Source of the DNA: Bacteroides sp.
GTDB lineage: Bacteria > Bacteroidota > Bacteroidia > Bacteroidales > Bacteroidaceae
Assembly (NCBI GenBank): GCA_023665805.1
Contig: JAMPDJ010000003.1
Location: forward strand, 102,985 to 166,984
Length of the DNA: 64,000 nucleotides
Direction of reading: 5' to 3'
Positions 44,870 to 54,378 of the stretch are shown piece by piece. Under the pieces are notes generated by a model. That model saw only the letters and a list, made by a program, of their open reading frames with translations, ran no database searches and was not told the DNA's origin. Position 1 is the stretch's first letter. The number at the start of each line of letters is the position of its first letter. The position numbers were made by a program, and so were the translations under genes.

Positions 44870-45804
44870 CTGCGCCGAGGAACTACATGGATAGGCTTGT
44901 CCTTGACAATGTCTATGGTACGGTGTTCAGCCTTGTCGCCACGGATTTCATAGGGATTGCTGCGAACATGGACCGTATCGGTCGTGTTCTTAAGTGACAG
45001 AGTATCCAATTCAAGAGGAGATTCTTCTTCCTCTTTTTTATTGTTACTGGTCAAATCGTGGTAACGAACAAGTACGAAATCACTTACAGCCAATATGCCA
45101 AAGCCATTGGTTCGGAGCGGCAAATAAATGGTGCCATTGACACTGCGAATGGGGATATCACGGCAGTCAGCAGAACAATTCAACCTTATTTCGGTATCCC
45201 TGCTGCCGCCAAGACGTTGGCTGGTACCCACAATACTGTCGTTATCATAATGGACAGACAGAAGGGCATAAGCCTCCGTGTATTGGTCGCTGGACATGAA
45301 CTGTGTCTTGAACGCCCACATGAAATAATCTCCTGGCATGAAAGTGGTATCTGCCTCTATGGAGAAAGAATATATGTTGTCCACCACATTGGGAATGAGC
45401 ACAACGTTGCTTCTCAAATTCCACACATTGGCCGTATCGCCCTCAGTGGCAAGATAGCTGTAGCGATTCTTCTCCTGACGATCCACGCCTTGCGACTCGG
45501 CCATATATGAGAGGCGCTTGCTGACTCGTGTGCATATCTTCACCATCTTTTCGGAATTGCGGCACCAATACACCAAGGACGTATCCAGTTCCGCCTCCGT
45601 GACATGATTCTTCTTCAGCGCGGCCTGTGTCAGGATGTACCTGTTCTCCGGCAAATCCCCGCTCTGTGTCTCCGCCATGGCAAGAGCCAGATGATAATCC
45701 ACAAGAATATCCTCCATCTTGCTCTCCGACAAGATACCGGAAGGACGCTGGGGGGTACATGCCGAAATTATGGCTATGAGAATAAGAAGAGGATACTTTT
45801 TCAT
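44866..45804 (-). CDS. DUF4296 lipoprotein
   Basis: A 312-residue predicted lipoprotein (LIAIISAC, cysteine at residue 16) with an N-terminal DUF4296 domain: MEDILVDYHLALAMAE near residues 30-45 and the following helical region, then a beta-rich part and a polar, charged C-terminus (NNKKEEEESPLEL). Location right after lspA is standard in Bacteroidales. Function is unknown; as a lipoprotein it is itself a substrate of the signal peptidase made by its neighbour. Confidence 0.85.
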   Translation of the reverse strand: MKKYPLLILIAIISACTPQRPSGILSESKMEDILVDYHLALAMAETQSGDLPENRYILTQAALKKNHVTEAELDTSLVYWCRNSEKMVKICTRVSKRLSYMAESQGVDRQEKNRYSYLATEGDTANVWNLRSNVVLIPNVVDNIYSFSIEADTTFMPGDYFMWAFKTQFMSSDQYTEAYALLSVHYDNDSIVGTSQRLGGSRDTEIRLNCSADCRDIPIRSVNGTIYLPLRTNGFGILAVSDFVLVRYHDLTSNNKKEEEESPLELDTLSLKNTTDTVHVRSNPYEIRGDKAEHRTIDIVKDKPIHVVPRRR

Positions 45805-45824
45805 CTACAAAACGGAAGAATATG

Positions 45825-46439
45825 TTACTGCATCAACCCCTGCAACTGCCTGCGGCAAAACAGCAATATGGCTATCACGCCACATGATATGCAGGCATCA
45901 GCGAAATTGAATATGGGCGAAAAGAATATAAAGTGCTCTCCGCCCAAGAAAGGCAACCAACCAGGCCAGTTCCATTCTATCAAAGGAAAATAGAACATGT
46001 CCACTACCCTGCCATGGAACAGAGAAGCATACCCGGTACCGAAAGGAACGTATTCCGCAACAATCGGAGCCGGGGGATTGTTGAATATCTGTCCGTAGAA
46101 CAGGCAATCGATGATGTTACCTGCTGCTCCTGCCAAAATCAAGGACATGCAGACGAGAAAGAGATAGTCCACTCCCTGCCTTATGAGCTTACACATTATA
46201 TATAAGAGAAGACAGACTGCCGCTATGCGGAACGAAGTAAGAAGCCATTTGTCCACAAGTTCCATGCCAAAGGCCATGCCATTGTTTTCGGTAAACAGAA
46301 TCTTGAACCATGGAGTTATGTCAATTACCTCATGCATGTACATGTGGGTCTTGACCCACAGCTTGATCATCTGGTCTACGATAATGGCCGCCAGCGATAT
46401 GCCAGCGGCCGTGATAATCTGATTGGTTTTTCTGCTCAT
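45825..46439 (-). CDS. lspA: Lipoprotein signal peptidase (SPase II)
   Basis: This integral membrane aspartyl protease removes signal peptides from prolipoproteins. The 204-residue protein has four transmembrane helices and the catalytic motifs AGNIIDCLFYG and FNFADACISCG, each with one catalytic Asp. It is longer than E. coli LspA because of an insert between the motifs, usual in Bacteroidetes. The ATG at 46439 lies 20 bp past the ileS stop; an earlier in-frame start at 46472 would overlap ileS. Confidence 0.95.
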   Translation of the reverse strand: MSRKTNQIITAAGISLAAIIVDQMIKLWVKTHMYMHEVIDITPWFKILFTENNGMAFGMELVDKWLLTSFRIAAVCLLLYIMCKLIRQGVDYLFLVCMSLILAGAAGNIIDCLFYGQIFNNPPAPIVAEYVPFGTGYASLFHGRVVDMFYFPLIEWNWPGWLPFLGGEHFIFFSPIFNFADACISCGVIAILLFCRRQLQGLMQ

Positions 46440-46458
46440 ATCTGTGCTATTGCAGGCT

Positions 46459-49400
46459 TTAGACCTTTTCAACTGCTATTGCCTCACCGGCAAATCGCAC
46501 CTCTACGGCCAACACCTGACTTGTAACATAGTCACGGTTTGCAAGCAGACAGGCACGGGTCTCGTCGTTGTCCGGCAAAGTGACTATGATGCGGTCAGTA
46601 ATCTCAAAGCCGCTGTCCTTGCGCAACTGCTGGATAGTGCGAATGATTTCGCGTGCCATACCCTCGAGACGCAGCTCCTCGGTGATGGTCAAATCAAGTG
46701 CCACGGTAAGGGTGCCAACGTTTGCAACGCTCCATCCTGGGATGTCCTCGCTATAGATTTCCACATCCTCCAATTCTATGAGAACATCCACTCCGTCTAC
46801 AGGAACGGATACGCTTCCCTGCTCCAGCAAGGCTATCTGTTCCTGGCTCATGGAGGCAACGGCTGCCGCCACGGACTTCATCTGCTTGCCAAACTTCTTG
46901 CCCATGGTGCGGAAATTGCACTTCACCTTCTTTACCAACATGCCTGAACAGTCCACGAACTCTATTTCCTTGACGTTCACTTCGTCCAGAATCAACTGCT
47001 TCATAGCCTCTATGCGTTGCTGCTGCTCGGCATTGATGGCGGGTATGGCAATGCGTTGCAGAGGCTGTTTCACACTTATGGCCTCCTTCTTGCGCAGAGA
47101 ATGTATCATGCTTGTAACCTGCTGTGCAAGTGCCATCTTCTCTTCCTGCTCCACATCGATGACAGAAGCATCTGCCACGGGGAACTTGGCCAGATGCACG
47201 CTATGCACATCCTGTTCGCCACAGCCTTCATGCAGGTCACGATATAGGCGGTCGGCATAGTACGGAGCTATGGGGGCCATAAGACGCGCAACAGTCTCAA
47301 GACATGTATACAACGTCTGATATGCCGACAACTTGTCGGTAGTCATATTGCCGCCCCAGAAACGTTTCTTGGACAAACGCACAAACCAATTGCTGACATT
47401 GTCCACGACGAAAGACTGTATCAGACGTCCAGCACGTGTAGGCTCGTAAGTCTCGTAGCACTGCTCCACGTCACGCACCAGCGTGTTCAAGGAACTCAAT
47501 ATCCAACGGTCCATTTCAGGACGCTCAGCCACGGGAATTACCTTTTCCTCGAAATGCCATCCATCAACATTGGCATACATGGTGAGGAAGGAATAGCTTT
47601 GGTACAATTTGCCAAAGAAACTGCCAGACACTTCCTTCACGCCCTCGACATCGAACTTGAGGTTATCCCAGGGCTGGGAATTGGTCAACATGTACCAACG
47701 TACGGCATCAGACCCGTATTTCTCGATGGTATTGAACGGGTCTACGGCATTGCCCAAACGCTTGGACATCTTCAGACCATTCTTGTCCAGGACCAAGCCG
47801 TTGGAGATGACAGCCTTGTATGCAACGGAATCAAATACCATTGTGGAGATGGCGTGCAAGGTGAAGAACCATCCGCGAGTCTGGTCCACTCCCTCGGCAA
47901 TGAAGTCTGCAGGGAAGCAAGTGCCATTGTCCAGTGCCTCCTTATTCTCAAACGGATAATGTATCTGTGCATATGGCATGGCACCGGAATCGAACCATAC
48001 GTCTATGAGATCCAACTCACGGGTGAGCACCGAGCCGTTCTCGCCTACGAGTTTGATATTGTCCACATACGGACGGTGCAGGTCTATCTTGTCATAGTTG
48101 GCCTTGGACATGTCTCCTGGAACAAAGCCCTTATCCTTCAAAGGATTGCTGGTCATCACACCAGCGGCCACTGCCTTCTCTATCTCGTTATAGAGTTCCT
48201 CAACGGAGCCTATGCATATTTCCTCACGAGTGTCGCGGTTGCGCCAGATGGGCAACGGTGTACCCCAATAGCGGGAACGTGAAAGGTTCCAGTCATTGAG
48301 ATTCTCCAACCATTTGCCAAAACGGCCCGTACCGGTGCTCTCGGGTTTCCACAGGATGGTCTTGTTCAATTCCATCATGCGCTCCTTGGCGGCAGTGGAA
48401 CGGATGAACCATGAATCCAGGGGGTAATACAATACAGGCTTGTCCGTACGCCAACAGTGGGGATAGTTGTGCACATGTTTCTCTATCTTGAAGGCACAGC
48501 CCTCCTCTTTCATTTCGATGCACATACGCACGTTCAAGTCCATATCCTTTGCAGCCGCCTTCTCGTCATACTTACCACCCACATTGTATTTGGGGTCATA
48601 GGCATTCTTGACAAATTCGCCCTGATGCTTGGCATAGGCTTCCTTGTCAACACACATCTCATAGAACTCCGGATTCATATCCTCTGGCAGGAAGTACTTA
48701 CCTGTAAAATCCACCATTGGACGGGTGTCACCAGCCTTGTCCACTACGAAGAGGCTGGGTATGCCGGCATCCTTGGCCACCTTGGCATCGTCGGCACCGA
48801 ACGTGGGTGCGATATGTACAATGCCCGTACCGTCTTCCGTAGTGACATAGTCGCCCGGGATTACACGGAAAGCTTCATCTTCCTTGACAACAATCCTTCC
48901 ACCCTCCAAAGCACACGGCTTTATCCATGGCATCAACTGCTGATACTTGATACCAACCAAGTCTGTGCCTTTGCCTTTCCAGATTATTTCCAAATCAGAC
49001 CCCTCGTCGGCCTTGAAGTGTGCAGCAAGTTGCTCCTCTGCCACCACATAGATTGCATCCTGGTCGGTATAGGGATTCTTCCCCTTCACTGCCACGTAGT
49101 CTATCTTGGGGCCTACGCACAATGCAGTGTTTGAGGGCAAAGTCCATGGGGTCGTAGTCCATGCAAGGATATAAAGATTTTCTTGAGGCAACAAAGCAGA
49201 GGCAGCGCAACCATCCACTGAAAGCACCTTAAACTGAGCCGTAACAGTGGTATCCTTGACATCACGATAACACCCCGGCTGGTTCAGCTCGTGGCTGCTG
49301 AGACCGGTTCCAGCAGCAGGAGAATATGGCTGGATGGTATACCCCTTGTACAACAATCCCTTGTTGTACAGCTGTTTGAGCAGCCACCACAGGGATTCGA

Positions 49401-49872
49401 TATACTTGTTATCATATGTAATGTACGGATTCTCCATATCCACCCAATACCCCATCTTGTGTGAAAGGTCGGTCCACTCCGAGGTGAACATCATCACATT
49501 CTCACGACAACGACGATTATAGTCTTCTATGGAAATCTTTACACCTATGTCTTCTTTAGTGATGCCCAGTTCCTTCTCCACGCCCAGTTCTACTGGCAGG
49601 CCATGTGTGTCCCAACCTGCTTTGCGCTTGACCTGATAGCCCTTCATGGTCTTGAAACGGCAAAAAGTATCTTTCAGCGAACGTGCCAACACATGATGAA
49701 TCCCAGGATGGCCGTTGGCAGATGGTGGACCCTCAAAAAAGATAAACGAGGGGCATCCCTCTCTTTCGGTCATACTCTTGTGGAACACGTCTTCTTTGTC
49801 CCATTGCTCCAGCACCTCACGATTGACATCGCTAAGGTTCAGTTTTGTGCGTTCAGCAAATCTTCTGCTCAT
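46459..49872 (-). CDS. ileS: Isoleucyl-tRNA synthetase
   Basis: Class I synthetase charging tRNA-Ile and editing Val. The 1137-residue protein has the HIGH-type motif HPGIHH (55-60), the editing domain (TTPWTLPSNTALCVGP), KMSKRLGNAVDP (near 690), and a long C-terminal domain of the eukaryote-like (IleS2) type rather than a zinc finger. The IleS2 type is often less sensitive to mupirocin, but this was not tested. First gene of an operon with lspA, DUF4296 and the 54-residue gene. A -7 box TAATTTTG lies at 49909-49916. Confidence 0.97.
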   Translation of the reverse strand: MSRRFAERTKLNLSDVNREVLEQWDKEDVFHKSMTEREGCPSFIFFEGPPSANGHPGIHHVLARSLKDTFCRFKTMKGYQVKRKAGWDTHGLPVELGVEKELGITKEDIGVKISIEDYNRRCRENVMMFTSEWTDLSHKMGYWVDMENPYITYDNKYIESLWWLLKQLYNKGLLYKGYTIQPYSPAAGTGLSSHELNQPGCYRDVKDTTVTAQFKVLSVDGCAASALLPQENLYILAWTTTPWTLPSNTALCVGPKIDYVAVKGKNPYTDQDAIYVVAEEQLAAHFKADEGSDLEIIWKGKGTDLVGIKYQQLMPWIKPCALEGGRIVVKEDEAFRVIPGDYVTTEDGTGIVHIAPTFGADDAKVAKDAGIPSLFVVDKAGDTRPMVDFTGKYFLPEDMNPEFYEMCVDKEAYAKHQGEFVKNAYDPKYNVGGKYDEKAAAKDMDLNVRMCIEMKEEGCAFKIEKHVHNYPHCWRTDKPVLYYPLDSWFIRSTAAKERMMELNKTILWKPESTGTGRFGKWLENLNDWNLSRSRYWGTPLPIWRNRDTREEICIGSVEELYNEIEKAVAAGVMTSNPLKDKGFVPGDMSKANYDKIDLHRPYVDNIKLVGENGSVLTRELDLIDVWFDSGAMPYAQIHYPFENKEALDNGTCFPADFIAEGVDQTRGWFFTLHAISTMVFDSVAYKAVISNGLVLDKNGLKMSKRLGNAVDPFNTIEKYGSDAVRWYMLTNSQPWDNLKFDVEGVKEVSGSFFGKLYQSYSFLTMYANVDGWHFEEKVIPVAERPEMDRWILSSLNTLVRDVEQCYETYEPTRAGRLIQSFVVDNVSNWFVRLSKKRFWGGNMTTDKLSAYQTLYTCLETVARLMAPIAPYYADRLYRDLHEGCGEQDVHSVHLAKFPVADASVIDVEQEEKMALAQQVTSMIHSLRKKEAISVKQPLQRIAIPAINAEQQQRIEAMKQLILDEVNVKEIEFVDCSGMLVKKVKCNFRTMGKKFGKQMKSVAAAVASMSQEQIALLEQGSVSVPVDGVDVLIELEDVEIYSEDIPGWSVANVGTLTVALDLTITEELRLEGMAREIIRTIQQLRKDSGFEITDRIIVTLPDNDETRACLLANRDYVTSQVLAVEVRFAGEAIAVEKV

Positions 49873-49908
49873 ATATAATATAGTATATTATCATTATCGT
49901 TCGGGCGA

Positions 49909-49916
49909 CAAAATTA
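49909..49916 (-). promoter_or_regulatory. -7 box for the ileS operon
   Basis: TAATTTTG on the minus strand, 36 bp before the ATG at 49872. Confidence 0.5.
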
Positions 49917-50009
49917 CATAAAATCTATGTAACTGCCGAATAAAACGTTACAAAAGTCCAATGAATGTATGCTAATAATCTGTCTGAAACCATAATATCC
50001 CATAAAACA

Positions 50010-50077
50010 AGAACTGCCTCCCACTCAAAGTGAACAGCATCTCAACGGTTTTGCATCTAACTTTTTTGAGGACTTCA
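50010..50077. repeat. IS3-end-like element, copy B (degenerate, inverted)
   Basis: TGAACAGCATCTCAACGGTTTTG and TCTAACTTTTTTGAGG align with the reverse complement of copy A at 44483-44565 (TGAACTGCC ... GTTTTG, then TCTAACTTTTTGG). About 70 percent of aligned positions match by eye. No transposase is present. Confidence 0.45.
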
Positions 50078-50507
50078 GAAGGCATCGGCAATATATATAT
50101 TTTACCATCATATTTATATTGAAAAATTCTTACATTATCAGCTTATCTTAGTAGGCAAGATACAACCACTCCTCAATCAAAACAGTTATAGCATGCATGC
50201 ACCAGCACAAAGACATACCATAGGAGCAAACAAATTCTCATTGCATTCCACTCAAAACACCCTTCATGAGAATCTGATATAGCCATCCGTCATACACGCC
50301 AAACACAAATATGCAATCCTCACAAGGCTACAATGAGAGCATTTTTATATTTAACACGGTATTTATTAACATATTAGACATGTCACAAGAAGAGTTGGCA
50401 TTGATGTCCATCTAAGTAAAAATCATCCCAAATATACCACAAATGGATAGAACACACACGCATCTGCCAGTACCTTTGGGTGATTCCGCCAAACGGACGT
50501 TTAGCAA

Positions 50508-51026
50508 TCAAGGCGTAAAAGTCTCATACGTACCATCGTCAAAAAATATCCTTATTTCGGTAATCCTGCGCTGAGGTTTGTCGATATACCTCTCTATATA
50601 TTGCACCTGAGGAGGTATCGCAGAAGGAATACTACCAGTAACTCCGCCAGCCCCCATATGCGTCCCTTGAGACATGGCACCATTCACATCCTGCCCTTGT
50701 CCATCCCCTCCCTGCAAAGTAGCAGAAGCAATTGTCTGCCCAAAGAGATCGTCACTCATCCCATGCGATGTCAATGCATCTTTGTGCTCACCTCCGATAG
50801 GTTGTTCACGTGAATCTGAGAGATACATCTCGCCTTCACCAAACATCAACCACGAAATATTTACATCGGGGAAACGTTCATGAATAGCACTTACGGTAAG
50901 GTTAGTAGGACGAGTGCGTCCATTGAAAATTCCAGAGAGTGTAGCCTCGGCTATACATAGCTCCGAAGCAAAATTCTTTTGGCTCATGCCCTTGTCCAAC
51001 ATCAACTGACGGATACGATCTTTCAT
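50508..51026 (-). CDS. XRE-family helix-turn-helix regulator
   Basis: A 172-residue protein with an N-terminal Cro/CI-type HTH (MSQKNFASELCIAEATLSGIFNGR, residues 14-37). A glycine-rich linker follows, then a C-terminal strand-rich segment (RRITEIRIFFDDGTYETF). No peptidase or ligand domain is visible. Its promoter is a near-perfect Bacteroidota match (51105-51136). The upstream region is rich in TTCGCGAA/TTTGCGAA words, which could be operators for self-control; this is inference. Confidence 0.85.
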   Translation of the reverse strand: MKDRIRQLMLDKGMSQKNFASELCIAEATLSGIFNGRTRPTNLTVSAIHERFPDVNISWLMFGEGEMYLSDSREQPIGGEHKDALTSHGMSDDLFGQTIASATLQGGDGQGQDVNGAMSQGTHMGAGGVTGSIPSAIPPQVQYIERYIDKPQRRITEIRIFFDDGTYETFTP

Positions 51027-51824
51027 AGGTTTTACGGTATTGATATGGTGCCAATGTAAGGATTAGGGGTATTTTCCTCTAATTTCAGTTTGTAAACACC
51101 ACTACAAAGGTACGAAAACGGATTCATCTCCGCAAACTTTTCAAACACAAATCCGAATTCAAATGCAAAAACACGCTTTACGTTCGCGAACAACCCGAGC
51201 TGAGGTCTGCATTTACATTCGCAAACTTAATTGCATTGACTACCACGCAATCCAATTATCTTACAATTAAAGTGATGTAATTTAGAAAACAAAGCCTAAC
51301 ATAGTATTTTTCAACATTTTAATACTTATCAATTACTGTCATTCATGCAATAACATCGCAATATGGCAGCGCACGCATCATATACTCCCATATATCGAAC
51401 GTTTTACTATAGTATATATGGTAATAACATCTCATTTACAGCAAATTACCTTATCTTAAATTTGTAGTCAATTTATGCGTGCATAATATGCAAATGCATG
51501 TATTCATATTTGCGAATGCAAATATATACGTATTCACAAATATGAATTTACACACAATACAACTACTGTCTGTTTAAGCATATGAATTCACAAAGACAAA
51601 TGTGCATGCTTCGTGCGGATTATTGAATGTTTTTATTTGTTAAGACCGCATTCCGTTCCATGCATATCCTGTCATTTCATCAAAAATCTCGTCGATACGC
51701 ACAGACTACTGAAAGCGCAGATTTATGCGATTCTCAGCGAGCATACATACATGCTAATAGTCTAATGTATAAAAAATTGACATCGAAAAAACGCCTCCAC
51801 ATCACAAAAGCATCTGGAAAAAAA
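51027..51824. other. AT-rich intergenic region with repeated TTCGCGAA-like words
   Basis: About 800 bp without a supported gene. It holds the XRE promoter and half a dozen variants of TTCGCGAA, TTCGCAAA and TTCACAAA, including a perfect ATTTGC-GAAT-GCAAAT palindrome at 51508-51523. Such spacing suggests a protein-binding region or replication-type AT-rich segment; neither is proven. Confidence 0.5.
51105..51136 (-). promoter_or_regulatory. Promoter of the XRE regulator
   Basis: On the minus strand TTTG (51136-51133), exactly 20 bp, then TACCTTTG (51112-51105). The predicted leader is about 75 nt. Confidence 0.75.
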
Positions 51825-51843
51825 ATGCCCCGGAAAGGGGCAT
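51818..51843 (-). terminator. Rho-independent terminator of holA
   Basis: ATGCCCC / GGGGCAT (51825-51843, GGAAA loop) followed on the minus strand by an eight-T run. It lies 27 bp past the holA stop. Confidence 0.85.
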
Positions 51844-51869
51844 TAAAGTATGGATATACAGAAAAAATA

Positions 51870-52877
51870 CTACTCAAGAATACGGTAAACCAACTCCAAA
51901 AGCAGGTCTCCGGGCTGAGTTTTACATCCTCCTACCCCTTTGCTTGCCGCGTCGGTCTGTCGTATAAGCGACAGAATCTCCATCACACGCCTGCCGGTGT
52001 ATAGTCGCATGGCAGGCATAATCTCGTTGCGAACCTTCCAATCAGGCTTGCCCAGCCACTGTGCAATTCCATGCTCGGTTTTGTCCGGACTATAATACGC
52101 CTGCATCAAGTCGGCAAAGAAACCGAACATTTGCGAAAGGGTTACAGGCAGAGCAAACGACCGCGGGTTCTTGTCGAGATACTTCAATATGATCGCCGCT
52201 TGAGATTTTTGCTTTTGCGCAATAGCAGAGATAAGTTCAAAATTATTGAAATCCTTGCTCATGCCGGTTTGAGACTCCACAAGCGTAGCCGTCACCCTAC
52301 TCTCATGTGGAGGCATGGCCACCAACAGCTTGTCAAGTTCGCCAGACATGCGCATCAAATCCGTTCCCACATGGTCCACCAACATTTGCACAGCCTTGGG
52401 TTCAATGTCCTTCTTGGCCACCTTAAGATAATTCTGGATAAAGGAAGGCAATGATTTCTCATAAACACGTTTGCTCTCAAGCACCTCCCCCATCTTCTCT
52501 ATGACCTTATAGAGCGGCTTACGTTTGTCCAAAGACCCGTTCTTGTTACACAGCACCAACACTGTGGACAAGGACGGATTCTTGCAGTATGCCACCAAGG
52601 CATCCTGAGAGGCGCGCATCTGCTGAAATTCCCTCACCACCACCAACCTGCGTTCTCCAAGCATTGGAAACTGCCTGCATGTGTCCGCCACACGTATGGC
52701 ATCAACATCACTGCCATAAAGGAGTTCCATATCAAAATCGCGATTGGCCTGCGGCATCACCCTATCCGTTATGTATGCCTCCATACGGTCTATATAATAA
52801 GGTTCATCTCCCATCAAGCAATATACCGGGGAAATGTTGCCGGCCTTGATGCTCTTGGCTATTTCTTCGTAGGTCAT
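51870..52877 (-). CDS. holA: DNA polymerase III delta subunit
   Basis: HolA opens the beta clamp in the clamp-loader complex. The 335-residue protein starts at the ATG at 52877 (MTYEEIAKSIKAGNISPVYC), giving the GDEPYYIDRM segment near 24-33 that opens the family; longer forms reaching 53015 would overlap amn and add no known sequence. Later motifs LVDHVGTDLMRMSGELDKL and FELISAIAQK fit delta domain II-III. It follows the AMP nucleosidase gene on the same strand and has a clear terminator. Confidence 0.93.
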   Translation of the reverse strand: MTYEEIAKSIKAGNISPVYCLMGDEPYYIDRMEAYITDRVMPQANRDFDMELLYGSDVDAIRVADTCRQFPMLGERRLVVVREFQQMRASQDALVAYCKNPSLSTVLVLCNKNGSLDKRKPLYKVIEKMGEVLESKRVYEKSLPSFIQNYLKVAKKDIEPKAVQMLVDHVGTDLMRMSGELDKLLVAMPPHESRVTATLVESQTGMSKDFNNFELISAIAQKQKSQAAIILKYLDKNPRSFALPVTLSQMFGFFADLMQAYYSPDKTEHGIAQWLGKPDWKVRNEIMPAMRLYTGRRVMEILSLIRQTDAASKGVGGCKTQPGDLLLELVYRILE

Positions 52878-53011
52878 GACATGTTTGTGTGTATCTTTGT
52901 ATGTTGAAAAATCCGGACATTCCCTCTGCTCCCACGGCAAGGCAAGAACCCGGCCTAAAGCCAAACAGGTCCAAACCGAGGACGCTGGCAATGGGATACT
53001 GCTGGCAACCG

Positions 53012-53788
53012 TCAATAGTCGAACTTCAGATGACGCACGGTCTTCTTTTCGTTCTTGATCATCTCCAATGCCTCAATGCCAACCAGCACATGTGTACGTA
53101 CAAAGTTTCTGGTAATCTCGGTATCACTTTCCGCCGTCTTGACACCTTCCGGAGTCATCGGATTGTCGGAAACCAAAAGCAAGGCACCCGTGGGGATGCG
53201 ATTGGCGAAACCGCATGAAAACAACGTGGCAGTCTCCATATCCACGGCCATGGCCCGGGTGGTGCGCAAGTACTCCTTGAATGCGCCGTCATGTTCCCAC
53301 ACCCTGCGGTTGGTAGTGTACACCGTACCTGTCCAATAGTCCAGCCCCATATCGCGGATAGCAGAAGACACGGCACGTTGCAACATGAATGCAGGCAACG
53401 CTGGCACCTCAGGCGGGAAGTAGTCATTACTGGTTCCTTCACCCCTTATGCCGGCTATGGGCAGGATGAGGTCACCGCAACGGGTCTTGTGGCTCAATCC
53501 ACCGCATTTGCCCAGGAACAGGCAGGCTTTGGGACTAATGGCCGACAGCAAATCCATTACAATTGCCGCATTGGGGCTGCCCATGCCGAAATTGACAATG
53601 GTGATATTCTCAGCCGTGGCCATGCGCATGTTGGATGCATAGTCCGGTGTCTCTATACCATAATGCCGGCAAAAGAGATCTACATAGTTATTGAAATTTG
53701 TCAACAGTATGTATTCCCCGAAGTCATCCAAAGCATGATTGGTATACCTTGGCAACCAGTTTTCAACTATTTCTTGCTTGGTTTTCAT
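53012..53788 (-). CDS. amn: AMP nucleosidase
   Basis: A 258-residue phosphorylase-superfamily enzyme expected to split AMP into adenine and ribose 5-phosphate. The short Bacteroidetes form lacks the N-terminal domain of E. coli Amn (484 residues). Core motifs are NFGMGSPNAAIVMDLLSAI (near 66-84), LGKCGGLS (92-99) and VDMETATLFSCGF (near 188-200), where the Glu contacts ribose. A -7 box TATCTTTG at 53813-53820 lies about 25 bp before the ATG. It is divergent from the HsdR_N-type gene. Confidence 0.88.
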   Translation of the reverse strand: MKTKQEIVENWLPRYTNHALDDFGEYILLTNFNNYVDLFCRHYGIETPDYASNMRMATAENITIVNFGMGSPNAAIVMDLLSAISPKACLFLGKCGGLSHKTRCGDLILPIAGIRGEGTSNDYFPPEVPALPAFMLQRAVSSAIRDMGLDYWTGTVYTTNRRVWEHDGAFKEYLRTTRAMAVDMETATLFSCGFANRIPTGALLLVSDNPMTPEGVKTAESDTEITRNFVRTHVLVGIEALEMIKNEKKTVRHLKFDY

Positions 53789-53812
53789 TATTTCTCTCTA
53801 TCTTTGTTCTTG

Positions 53813-53820
53813 CAAAGATA
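53813..53820 (-). promoter_or_regulatory. -7 box for amn-holA
   Basis: TATCTTTG on the minus strand, 24 bp before the amn ATG at 53788. Confidence 0.5.
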
Positions 53821-53879
53821 ATCAAAAAGTACGAATGGACAACATGCCGCCCACGTTCTTTTGAACATTTTTCACTGCG

Positions 53880-54338
53880 ATGCTTGAACTGAATCTTCCG
53901 CATACCGACATCCGGCTGGAACGGCGAAATGACCGGTTATACATTTGGGACCACGTGCGCCTGCGCTGGATTTTGCTCACACCCGAGGAATGGGTGCGCC
54001 AGCACTTCACACACTGGATGGTGGAACACCTCGGCTATCCACTCGCACGCATGGGGCACGAAATCAGCCTCGAACACAACGGGCAACAACGCCGTGCCGA
54101 TGCCGTCTTTTACGATGCGGAAGGCCTGCCACTCATAATCATGGAGTTCAAGGCTCCCCACGTGGCACTATGCCAAAAGACCTTCGACCAGATAACTCGC
54201 TACAACATGGTATTGCAGGTTCCCTACCTCATCGTCAGCAACGGCATGCAGCACTACTGCTGCCACGTGTCTCAAGAGAAAATCACCTTCCTCAGAAGTA
54301 TTCCCAGCCATGACGTCCTGCCTCCAAGGCAGGACTAA
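53880..54338 (+). CDS. Solitary HsdR N-terminal-type nuclease domain protein
   Basis: A 152-residue protein consisting only of the type I restriction HsdR_N domain. The PD-(D/E)XK core is visible as Asp74 in RRADAVFYD and Glu89-x-Lys91 in IIMEFKAP, and the fold ends with a typical YLIVSNGMQHYCC segment. No helicase, methylase or specificity gene is adjacent. Similar single-domain proteins sit beside holA in many Bacteroidales, so this is probably a housekeeping nuclease, not a remnant of a restriction system. Its substrate is unknown. Confidence 0.82.
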   Translation: MLELNLPHTDIRLERRNDRLYIWDHVRLRWILLTPEEWVRQHFTHWMVEHLGYPLARMGHEISLEHNGQQRRADAVFYDAEGLPLIIMEFKAPHVALCQKTFDQITRYNMVLQVPYLIVSNGMQHYCCHVSQEKITFLRSIPSHDVLPPRQD

Positions 54339-54378
54339 CCATTTGTATATCAACAACTTCCCCGTCACCCACAGGCAT

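Larger units (their letters stand above)
49873..50507. other. 635-bp AT-rich gap between ileS and the XRE gene
   Basis: Contains the ileS promoter and the degenerate IS-end-like copy B (50010-50077). The remaining 430 bp shows no gene, hairpin or repeat I could recognise. Confidence 0.6.

Noticed and set aside
51627..52004. 125-codon plus-strand frame at the end of holA
   Set aside because: Runs through the holA terminator and antisense to holA; low-complexity start.
52892..52899. TATCTTTG on the plus strand near the holA start
   Set aside because: Matches a -7 box but no plus-strand gene follows and no -33 element is present.
53880..54338. Type I restriction-modification locus
   Set aside because: Only the HsdR N-terminal domain is present, with no HsdM, HsdS or helicase, so no restriction system is claimed.
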